From NCBI GenBank assembly GCA_028281765.1, contig JANQJF010000001.1, positions 1 to 64,000 of the forward strand: a DNA stretch of 64,000 nucleotides. The letters are read 5' to 3'. A program made the translations under genes and the position numbers. Below the pieces are notes generated by a model. That model was not told where the DNA came from. It was given only the letters and a program-made list of their open reading frames with translations, and did no database searches. The stretch's first letter is position 1, and the number at the start of each line of letters is the position of its first letter. The stretch is from Planctomycetota bacterium. GTDB taxonomy: Bacteria; Planctomycetota; UBA1135; UBA2386. Of the stretch, positions 1-7,300 are shown piece by piece.

Positions 1-142
1 GCTGATGTTCGTCACATATGTCGCCGCCCCTACGCTCCGCTCACTACGTCGCATCTCCTCAACTTGTCCACTGACAAGCCATGTCGTCGCCGCTCCTTAT
101 GACCGAAACGTAGGAACACCGGCATACGCACCGAACATCAGC
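1..142. other. Nested inverted repeats, possible structured RNA
   Basis: No convincing gene lies in bases 1-206. Three inverted repeats nest inside each other: bases 1-11 (GCTGATGTTCG) are perfectly complementary to 132-142, 29-34 (CCTACG) to 109-114, and 63-68 (CTTGTC) to 73-78 with a four-base loop. Such nesting is what a folded RNA or a long leader would show, and the element sits just before a molybdoenzyme operon. I do not recognise it as a known RNA class. The outer helix starts at the first base of the window, so it may continue to the left. Confidence 0.3.
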
Positions 143-206
143 GACACCCCACTAGCGCCACACGGCCGTAGCACCCATCCGCGCGAACCCGTAGTCTCGC
201 TGCTCC

Positions 207-1730
207 ATGCAGTACGGCTTCGTTCTGGACCATCGCAAGTGCATCGGCTGCCACGCCTGCACGACGGCCTGCAAGTCGGAGAACGACGTCCCGGTTGGCG
301 ACTTCCGCACGTGGGTGAAGTACACCGAGATCGGGACTTTTCCGCAGGTGAAGCGGCACTTCACGGTGCTCCGGTGCAACCACTGCACGTCCGCGCCGTG
401 CGTGTCGATCTGCCCCGTGACCGCGCTCGACAAGCGGGACGACGGCATCGTCGACCTCGACAAGGACGCGTGCATCGGGTGCAAGGCGTGCATGCAGGCG
501 TGCCCCTACGACGCGATCTACCTCAACGAGGACACAGGCGGCGCCGAGAAGTGTCACTACTGCGCGCATCGCGTCGAGCAGAACCTGAAGCCCGCGTGCG
601 TCGTCGTGTGTCCCGAGGAAGCCATCGTCGCGGGTGACCTCCACGACGAGAACAGCGAGATCGCGCAGCTCGCGGCGATGCAGCAATCGGTCGTGCGTCG
701 CCCCGAGCAGAACACCGGTCCCAACGTGCACTACCTCGGCACCGACCCGGTGTCGCTGCATCCCGGCCGCGCGCGCGAACCGGACACCTACCTGTGGAGC
801 GAGCGTCGCTTGCCGCCACCGGACTATCCGGACGTCGTCGGATTCGACGTCGAGCCGGAGGCGCGCACGGTTCTCGACGTCAACCACAAGGTGCACTGGG
901 GTCCGAAGGTCTCCGCGTATCTCGTGACGAAGGGCATCGCCGCGGGCGCCGGCCTGATCGCGCCGTTCTCCGTCGCGCTCGGTTTCGTCGGTGGCGCGGT
1001 GTGGGCGCCAGAACTCTTCGCGCTGATCTTCACCGCGCTCACGACCGTCCTGCTGGTCGCGGACCTCAGGCGACCGAGCAAGTTCTTCCGCCTGCTCACG
1101 CGACCGAACACGACGTCGTGGTTGGTCAAGGGCGGCTGGGTGCTGATGGGCTACTCGGGCGTCACGACCGTGATCTTGATCGCGCGGTTCTTCGAGGCCC
1201 ATGCGCTCGCCGATGGGTTGCGCTATCCGAACGCGTTCCTCGGCTTGATGACGGCGATCTACACGGCGTTCCTGTTCGCTCAGTGCGAGGGCCGCGACCT
1301 GTGGCAGAACACCGGCCGCCTCACGGTTCACCTGACCGTGCAGGCGCTGATGTGCGGTTCGCTCGCGCTCCTGCCGATCGCGTGCGCAGTCGGTGGTGAC
1401 GCCGGTCTGCTCGCGCTGATCGCGTTGCTCGCGACCGGCGTGCACGTCGTGCTCTCGTGGCTCGAGTTGATCCCGCACGGGACCGAGAACTCGAAGCAGG
1501 CCGCGAGCCTCCTCCTGCGGATCCCGTGGACCAAGGACTCGTCGCTCGGCGCGTTCCAGATCGGACTCGTCGGCAGCGTGCTCGCCAGCCTGGTCGCGTT
1601 CACGGTCGTCGTGACCGGTGCGCCGGCCGCGAGCCTCCTCACCTCGGTGGTTGCCGCGATCGGCTTCCTCGGACTGTTCTTCTACGAGCAGGCGTTCGTC
1701 CGCGCTGCCCAGATCCCGCCGCTCTCCTGA
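207..1730 (+). CDS. Fused FeS electron-transfer / NrfD-type membrane subunit of a molybdoenzyme
   Basis: The 507-residue protein joins two subunits that are usually separate in complex iron-sulfur molybdoenzymes (PsrB/DmsB and PsrC/NrfD/DmsC). Residues 1-140 carry ferredoxin-like cysteine clusters: C12-C15-C18-C22, C57-C60-C65-C69, C89-C92-C95-C99 and C116-C119-C131-C135, enough for four [4Fe-4S] clusters. From about residue 245 to the end the chain is hydrophobic, with roughly eight membrane segments and an NrfD-like stretch (RLLTRPNTTSWLVKGGW) after the first ones. The expected role is passing electrons between membrane quinone and the catalytic subunit encoded 10 bases downstream. No Tat signal is seen, so the FeS part probably faces the cytoplasm unless exported with a partner. 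The substrate of the complex cannot be told from this subunit. Confidence 0.88.
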   Translation: MQYGFVLDHRKCIGCHACTTACKSENDVPVGDFRTWVKYTEIGTFPQVKRHFTVLRCNHCTSAPCVSICPVTALDKRDDGIVDLDKDACIGCKACMQACPYDAIYLNEDTGGAEKCHYCAHRVEQNLKPACVVVCPEEAIVAGDLHDENSEIAQLAAMQQSVVRRPEQNTGPNVHYLGTDPVSLHPGRAREPDTYLWSERRLPPPDYPDVVGFDVEPEARTVLDVNHKVHWGPKVSAYLVTKGIAAGAGLIAPFSVALGFVGGAVWAPELFALIFTALTTVLLVADLRRPSKFFRLLTRPNTTSWLVKGGWVLMGYSGVTTVILIARFFEAHALADGLRYPNAFLGLMTAIYTAFLFAQCEGRDLWQNTGRLTVHLTVQALMCGSLALLPIACAVGGDAGLLALIALLATGVHVVLSWLELIPHGTENSKQAASLLLRIPWTKDSSLGAFQIGLVGSVLASLVAFTVVVTGAPAASLLTSVVAAIGFLGLFFYEQAFVRAAQIPPLS

Positions 1731-1740
1731 GGCTCCCACG

Positions 1741-4536
1741 ATGACCGACCGCACGATGCCTGAGAAGGTGATGAACGTCACGCCTCTCGAGTCCTTCCCG
1801 CCGCCGGAGAAGTGGGACGACTGGACCGAGCTCGACGCCAAGGCCTGGCCGCGCCGCGTCGAGAAGCACTACTCGCTCGTGCCGACGATCTGCTTCAACT
1901 GCGAAGCCGCGTGCGGCCTGGTCGCCTACGTCGATCACGACACCGGCGACGTGCGCAAGGTCGAGGGCAACCCGTATCACCCGGGATCGCGCGGCCGCAA
2001 CTGCGCGAAGGGACCCGCGACCCTCAACCAGATCCACGACCCCGACCGCATCATGTATCCGATGAAGCGCGTCGGCCCGCGCGGCAGCGGCAAGTTCGAG
2101 CGCGTGAGCTGGGACGAGGTGCTCGAAGATCTCGGCGGCCGCATCCGCAAGGCGATCCAGGAGAAGCGGCTGACCGAGGTCATGTACCACATCGGTCGCC
2201 CCGGCGCCGACGGCTACATGGACCGTGTGCTGCAAGCCTGGGGCGTCGACGGCCACAACAGCCACACGAACGTTTGCTCCGCGTCCGCGCGCTTGGGATA
2301 CACGCTGATGACGGGCCACGACCGCCCGTCGCCGGACTACGCGAACGCCAAGTTCATTCTGCTGATCTCGGCGCATCTCGAGACCGGGCACTACTTCAAC
2401 CCGCACGCGCAGCGCATCCAGGAGGCCAAGATGGCCGGCGCCAAGATCGCGGTGTGGGACGTGCGCTTGTCGAACACCGCGAGCATGGCGGACCACTGGG
2501 TCGCGCCGCGGCCCGGCACCGAGGCGTACCTGCTGCTCGGCATCGCCCGCGCGATTCTCGAGGAAGGCCTGCAGAACGACACCTTCCTGCGGCAGTGGGC
2601 CGACTGGCGTGGCTGGCTCGAGGGCCATGGCCAGGCCGGCGGCAGGTACGAGGACTTCGTGCGCGGGATGCGCGAGCACTATGCGGAGTACACTCCGGGC
2701 GCCGTCGCGGACGAGTGCGGCATCGACGAGAGCATCGTCACGACGCTCGCGCGCCAGATCGCCGAAGCCGGGTCCGCGTTCAGTGCGCACATCTGGCGCA
2801 GCACCGCGAGCGCGAACGAAGGCGGCTGGGAGGTCGCGCGCACGCTGTCTCTCGTGTCGACGCTCGTCGGCGCGATCGGCACGAAGGGCGGCACGAACCC
2901 CAACGGTTGGAACAAGTTCGTCGCGAAGCCGTTCGCCGCGCGTGGCCCCCAAGAGGTGTGGAGCGAGCTGCTCTACCCGCGCGAGTGGCCGCTCTCCCAC
3001 CACGAGCTCTCCTTTCTGCTCCCCCATTTGCTGAAGACCGGTCGCGGCAAACTCGACACGTACTTCACCCGCGTCTACAACCCCGTGTGGACGAACCCGG
3101 ACGGCCTCGTGTGGATCGAGGCGCTGCGAGACGAAGAGCTCGTCGGGTGCCATGCGGCGCTCACTCCGGTCTGGAACGAGACGGCCCGTTGGGCCGACTA
3201 CGTGCTGCCGATGGGCGTCGCGACCGAGCGTCACGACCTGATGAGTCAGGAGACGCACGCCGCGAAGTGGATCGGCTTCCGTCAGCCGGTGCTGCGGCGC
3301 TATCGCGAATCGCGCGGCGAGACCTTCGAGTGGACCTACGAAGCGAATCCCGGCGAAGTCTGGGAAGAGGACGAGTTCTGGATCGCGCTCAGTTGGAAGA
3401 TCGATCCGGACGGGGAGCTCGGCATTCGCAAGTTCTTCGAATCGCCGTATCGCGAAGGCGAGCGGATCACGATCGAGGAGTACTACCGTTGGATCTTCGA
3501 GAACTCCGTGCCGGGGCTGCCGGAGGCCGCTGCTGCGGCCGGCTGCACGCCGTACGAGTACATGTGCAAGACCGGCGCGTTCACGGTCGAGGACGAGGTC
3601 TACGAGACCTACGCCCACCCGCTCGGTGACGAGGCGCTCGAGGGCTGCGAGCGCGACGAGGATGCCGGGGTCGTCCGCCGCGACGGCAAGCTCGTCGGCG
3701 TGCTCGACGCGGACGGCACGGCGCGTGTCGGCTTCCCGACGCCGAGCAAGCGCATCGAGATCTTCTCGCCGATGATGGCCGAGTGGCGCTGGCCCGAGCA
3801 CGCCGACCCGGGCTACATCAAGAGCCACGTCCACGAGGAGGAGCTCGACCGCAGCAACGACGAATGCGTGCTCGTGTCGACATTCCGCCTGCCGACGCTG
3901 ATCCACACCCGGTCCGCGAACTCCAAATGGCTGACCGAGCTTTCGAACACGAACCCGGTCTGGATCCACCCGAGCGACGCCCAGCGTCTCGGCGTTCGCA
4001 CCGGTGACCTACTCAAGGTCGAAACCCGGATCGGCTATTACGTCAACAAGGCCTGGGTCACCGAAGGCGTCCGTCCCGGCCTCGTCGCCTGCAGCCACCA
4101 CATGGGCCGCTTCCGGCAGAAGGGCGAAACGCACGGCGTGAACCGCTGGCAGCAGCACGAGTCCGACATCGTGTCGCAGGGCGACGGGATCTACCGGATC
4201 GAGCGCACGGGGACCGTCGAGGCCTTCGAAAGTGACGATCGTGACAGCAAGCGGGTGTGGTGGCGCGACGGCGGGGTTCACCAGAACTTCACGTTCCCGG
4301 TCCAGCCCGACCCGATTTCGGGAATGCACTGCTGGCACCAGAAGGTCCGCGTGACGAAGGCCGGCCCGGACGACAAGTACGGCGACACGGTGGTCGACAC
4401 GAACAAGTCGATGGCCGTGTTCGAGGAATGGCTCGCCCGCACGCGACCGGCCCCAGGACCCGGCAACCTACGTCGACCGCTGCACCTGAAGCGCGTGGTC
4501 CGCCCCGTGGACGCGGCCTACCAGCTCGACGAATAG
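1741..4536 (+). CDS. Molybdopterin oxidoreductase catalytic subunit (DMSO reductase superfamily)
   Basis: The protein has 931 residues from the ATG at 1741; an upstream extension in the same frame would overlap the preceding gene and is unlikely. Residues C51, C54, C58 and C88 form the N-terminal [4Fe-4S] motif of the family (PTICFNCEAACG, then NCAKG). Cys179 in HTNVCSASARLG lies where Psr/Phs-type enzymes carry the molybdenum-ligating cysteine. The C-terminal third has the dinucleotide-binding beta-barrel pattern (TNPVWIHPSDAQRLGVRTGD). No twin-arginine signal is present, unlike polysulfide, thiosulfate and DMSO reductases that work outside the membrane. Its gene follows the FeS/NrfD fusion, so the pair probably forms a membrane-bound quinone-linked oxidoreductase. 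The substrate is unknown; sulfur compounds are one option. Confidence 0.88.
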   Translation: MTDRTMPEKVMNVTPLESFPPPEKWDDWTELDAKAWPRRVEKHYSLVPTICFNCEAACGLVAYVDHDTGDVRKVEGNPYHPGSRGRNCAKGPATLNQIHDPDRIMYPMKRVGPRGSGKFERVSWDEVLEDLGGRIRKAIQEKRLTEVMYHIGRPGADGYMDRVLQAWGVDGHNSHTNVCSASARLGYTLMTGHDRPSPDYANAKFILLISAHLETGHYFNPHAQRIQEAKMAGAKIAVWDVRLSNTASMADHWVAPRPGTEAYLLLGIARAILEEGLQNDTFLRQWADWRGWLEGHGQAGGRYEDFVRGMREHYAEYTPGAVADECGIDESIVTTLARQIAEAGSAFSAHIWRSTASANEGGWEVARTLSLVSTLVGAIGTKGGTNPNGWNKFVAKPFAARGPQEVWSELLYPREWPLSHHELSFLLPHLLKTGRGKLDTYFTRVYNPVWTNPDGLVWIEALRDEELVGCHAALTPVWNETARWADYVLPMGVATERHDLMSQETHAAKWIGFRQPVLRRYRESRGETFEWTYEANPGEVWEEDEFWIALSWKIDPDGELGIRKFFESPYREGERITIEEYYRWIFENSVPGLPEAAAAAGCTPYEYMCKTGAFTVEDEVYETYAHPLGDEALEGCERDEDAGVVRRDGKLVGVLDADGTARVGFPTPSKRIEIFSPMMAEWRWPEHADPGYIKSHVHEEELDRSNDECVLVSTFRLPTLIHTRSANSKWLTELSNTNPVWIHPSDAQRLGVRTGDLLKVETRIGYYVNKAWVTEGVRPGLVACSHHMGRFRQKGETHGVNRWQQHESDIVSQGDGIYRIERTGTVEAFESDDRDSKRVWWRDGGVHQNFTFPVQPDPISGMHCWHQKVRVTKAGPDDKYGDTVVDTNKSMAVFEEWLARTRPAPGPGNLRRPLHLKRVVRPVDAAYQLDE

Positions 4537-4653
4537 CGCCTTTCTCGAGCCTTGAATTCGTTGCGTCGCGGCCGTCGCCGTCATACTTTTGGCGCCATAT
4601 TCTGCGGTTGGGAATCACAACGACCGCAACTCGAACAAAGGAAACCTCTCGAG

Positions 4654-4998
4654 ATGCGTAAACTCGCGCTTGGTCTCGCGCTCCTCTGTGGCGCGCTGTT
4701 CACCGGCTGCATGGCTGGTCCTCACCAGCTCCAACGTACGGTGGATGACTGGGATCGTAAGATGTACGTCGAAAACCCGTGGCTCGACGCCGCCCTGTGG
4801 GTCGTCCCGGTCATTCCGTTCGCGCACTTCGGCGCGGGCATCGGCGACTTCTTCGTCACCGACGCCTACACCTTCTGGGTGAAGGACGCGTTCTCCGGCG
4901 AAAAGGGCACTGGCTTCCGCCACTCGGATGTCCCGGCTGAAAAGTCGATGGGCAGCCTCCTCGGCGACGGCAAGTTCCTCGAGATCGCTGGCGAATAA
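4654..4998 (+). CDS. Small lipoprotein resembling DUF3332
   Basis: The product has 114 residues. It begins with a lipoprotein signal (MRKLALGLALLCGALFTGC), with Cys19 the predicted lipidated residue. The mature part keeps the pattern I associate with DUF3332 lipoproteins: a WD/N-K stretch, a NPWLDAALWVVPVIPF membrane-like segment, then a second short hydrophobic segment ending in TDAYTFWV. Function is unknown. AAAGGAAA lies upstream of the ATG; a longer in-frame start at 4552 would precede the signal peptide and is unlikely. It stands alone, between a molybdoenzyme gene and a strong terminator. Confidence 0.75.
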   Translation: MRKLALGLALLCGALFTGCMAGPHQLQRTVDDWDRKMYVENPWLDAALWVVPVIPFAHFGAGIGDFFVTDAYTFWVKDAFSGEKGTGFRHSDVPAEKSMGSLLGDGKFLEIAGE

Positions 4999-5013
4999 GG
5001 CACGATCCTGAGT

Positions 5014-5053
5014 CACGAAGCGGTGTCGCGTCAGCGGCGCCGCTTCGTGCTTT
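5014..5053 (+). terminator. Rho-independent terminator
   Basis: A perfect 10-base stem, CACGAAGCGG at 5014-5023 and its complement at 5040-5049, with a 16-base loop, is followed by CTTT. It lies between the lipoprotein gene and the convergent sigma factor gene. The T-run is on the plus strand only. Confidence 0.7.
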
Positions 5054-5079
5054 AAGGGCGAAACGGGGATCGATCCGAG

Positions 5080-5718
5080 TCAGCCGAGGCTGTCCCGGAC
5101 GCCCCGCTCCTGCAGCTCGACGAGCAGTCTTGCGTGCGCACGCAGGAACTCGCGGCGCGCCGCCTTCGCATCCGAGAAGCCGAGTTCCTTCGCGATGTCC
5201 GGGAACTGCAGCTCCTCGAGGAGCCGCAGTTCGAGCAGCGCCCGCTCTCGCGTGCCGAACAGCTGCATCGTGTCCTGCACGACGCGCACCTGCTCGAGCA
5301 GCGCCGCGTTGGTCTGGGGGGACGAGTCCCCTTCGTCCGCGAGCTCCGGACGCGCCGACTCCTCATCGGCCTCCTGGGCCTGGTTGCGTCGGTTGTCGCG
5401 CCGCCCGGCTTCGTAGTGCCGGATCGCGTCCGTAATCCGGTGCCGAACGACGGTCGCGAGGTAGCGGATGAAGCCCTCTTCGGAGTCGAACTCGGTCGTC
5501 TCCATCGAGCGCACGACGCCGGACAGCACGTCCTGCGTGACGTCGCCGGTGCTGAACGCCGCGAGCATCCAGCGGTGGCGGCGTCGGAAGTCGTGCTGCA
5601 GTTGGGCGTGCACGATCGCTCGCACCTTCGGGTAGACAGCGCGGACGATTTCGTCCTGGGCGGACACGTCGCCCCCGACAGCTCGTTCGAGCTGCGACCA
5701 GATCGCGGATTCGGTCAC
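5080..5718 (-). CDS. ECF-like RNA polymerase sigma factor
   Basis: The 212-residue protein has a sigma-2-like region (about residues 20-100, with DVTQDVLSGVV and the RYLATVVRHRITDAIRHY segment) and a sigma-4-like helix-turn-helix region (about 155-205, FPDIAKELGFSDAKAARREF). It is divergent from classical ECF sigma factors, as is common for those found beside Ser/Thr kinases in planctomycetes. It ends the minus-strand series kinase, secreted protein, sigma factor, with only 10 bases between it and the preceding gene. No anti-sigma gene is adjacent. Control by the kinase is an inference from position. Confidence 0.8.
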   Translation of the reverse strand: MTESAIWSQLERAVGGDVSAQDEIVRAVYPKVRAIVHAQLQHDFRRRHRWMLAAFSTGDVTQDVLSGVVRSMETTEFDSEEGFIRYLATVVRHRITDAIRHYEAGRRDNRRNQAQEADEESARPELADEGDSSPQTNAALLEQVRVVQDTMQLFGTRERALLELRLLEELQFPDIAKELGFSDAKAARREFLRAHARLLVELQERGVRDSLG

Positions 5719-5728
5719 GGTGAGAACC

Positions 5729-7237
5729 TCAGGGCAGCGTCATTACGAGAGGATACGAACCGGCGAAGTCGTTGGGCACACCGCCGAAGATGAATGGCGG
5801 GCGCGCGGCGAACCACTGGCACGGCACCTGCAGACCGAGTGGCCCGGTCGGCAGGTTGAGCACGAACTCGGTCGGGTCGCCGTCGAACGGATTGCTCGGG
5901 TCACGGACGAAGCCCGCGCTCGCGCCCGGGAACGGCAGCAGCTGGAACACGGCGAACCCACCGGTGCCGGACTCCGGCCAGCCGATGGCGTAGGTGCGGA
6001 ACACCGGCTGGGTGCCCTGCACGCTGCGGAAGCCGCTGCAGTTGACGGTGTACGGCAGGATCGGCGGCGGCGGCGACCACGTCGGGATCGCGAAGCGCAG
6101 GGTGTGACGCCCCGGGTTCCCCCCGTCGATCGGTCCCGGATCCAGCGAGCAGATCGCATCGACGATGTCGACGTCGAGCAGTCCGATGTCCTCGGAGACC
6201 TTGTCGCCGTTCGGATACTTGACCTCCGTCGCGATCGAACCGCCGCCCCCTCCGGTGAACGAGATGCCGAGCGCGCCGTAGTTCAGGAACATCAGCGGGT
6301 CCTGGCCGACGGCGTCCGAGGAGAACACGAGGAACCCCTTGCCTTCGTCGACGCAGAGCGCCGTGAGCTCGTCGTCCACGTCCAGGCCGAGGACAGTGTG
6401 CGTCACGAACACCGACGGCGTCGTCCACGCCATTTGCGTCGTGTTCCACTGGGTGCGCAGAATCGTCGCCCCGCTCGGAGTCTCGCCGCCCCACCAGGCC
6501 GCGGGGATGTTGGACGCCGTCGCGCTGGTCACGGAGAAGTAGAACCGCCGCGGGCCCGCGGGGAACAGATTCACGATCGTCGGGTCGAGGCGCAGCGACG
6601 GGATGTTGACGTCGAGCGCGTCGATTTCACTGTCGTCGGTCGGCGTGAACGCCAGTCCCGTCTCGGTGCTGTCGTTGGATCGCATCGTGACCCCGACCAT
6701 CTCCGGTGGCAGCGGCACGCCCGGTCCCTGGAACACGTAGCTGAAGATGTCCGCGCCAGCACCGCCGGCGTTCGCTTCTTCGGTCGCGAACACGTTGCCG
6801 TTCGGGGTCGGTCGACCGGTCACGCCTCGCCGCACCGAGAAGATCAGCGAACCCCAATTCGGGCCGCTCGCCTGCACGACGCCACCCGGCCCCATCAGCA
6901 GAACGTCGAATCCGCCCGACATCGCGTCGATGTCGACCGGTGCCGAGGGCGTGCCCCCTGGTCGGTTCGGGTCGTAAAGTACGGCGGCCTTGCTGTAGTC
7001 CGGCCGGTTGGCACCCGAGAACGAATTCTGCCACAGTCCCGGCGGGATCTGGTGGAATCCGTCGCGGCGGAGCAGGAGCTCCTCGCAGTCCAGACCCGAC
7101 GCATCGCCATCCGCGACCGACATCGACGTGGACGCCCCGGCGAACGGGCCGAAGGATTCGACGGTCGTGAGACCCTGCGCCGCGGCGGGAACGACGGCCA
7201 GCAAGCCGGCGAGTGGGATCGAGTGGATGGTGTTCAT
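5729..7237 (-). CDS. Secreted protein of unknown function
   Basis: The protein has 502 residues and opens with a signal peptide (MNTIHSIPLAGLLAVVPAAAQ, cut probably after AAAQ). The rest is rich in Gly, Pro, Asp and beta-prone stretches, without membrane segments after the signal. I do not recognise a catalytic domain. It lies between a Ser/Thr kinase gene (63 bases upstream) and an ECF sigma factor gene (10 bases downstream), all on the minus strand. It could be a target of the regulatory pair or part of an extracellular sensing arrangement; neither is shown. Confidence 0.7.
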   Translation of the reverse strand: MNTIHSIPLAGLLAVVPAAAQGLTTVESFGPFAGASTSMSVADGDASGLDCEELLLRRDGFHQIPPGLWQNSFSGANRPDYSKAAVLYDPNRPGGTPSAPVDIDAMSGGFDVLLMGPGGVVQASGPNWGSLIFSVRRGVTGRPTPNGNVFATEEANAGGAGADIFSYVFQGPGVPLPPEMVGVTMRSNDSTETGLAFTPTDDSEIDALDVNIPSLRLDPTIVNLFPAGPRRFYFSVTSATASNIPAAWWGGETPSGATILRTQWNTTQMAWTTPSVFVTHTVLGLDVDDELTALCVDEGKGFLVFSSDAVGQDPLMFLNYGALGISFTGGGGGSIATEVKYPNGDKVSEDIGLLDVDIVDAICSLDPGPIDGGNPGRHTLRFAIPTWSPPPPILPYTVNCSGFRSVQGTQPVFRTYAIGWPESGTGGFAVFQLLPFPGASAGFVRDPSNPFDGDPTEFVLNLPTGPLGLQVPCQWFAARPPFIFGGVPNDFAGSYPLVMTLP

Positions 7238-7300
7238 GGCAGCTCCGTGTCCGCTCAGCGAAGAACCGCCGCGCGCGACCCAGAAAAAGTCGAAGCCGGT

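Noticed and set aside
138..1841. Long minus-strand open frame opposite the FeS/NrfD gene
   Set aside because: It is antisense to a gene with clear family motifs, and its translation is Arg-rich without any recognisable domain, as expected of a GC-rich shadow frame.
1639..3969. Long minus-strand open frame opposite the molybdoenzyme gene
   Set aside because: The plus strand carries the conserved molybdopterin oxidoreductase sequence; the antisense product has no motif and Arg/Val/Ala bias typical of shadows.
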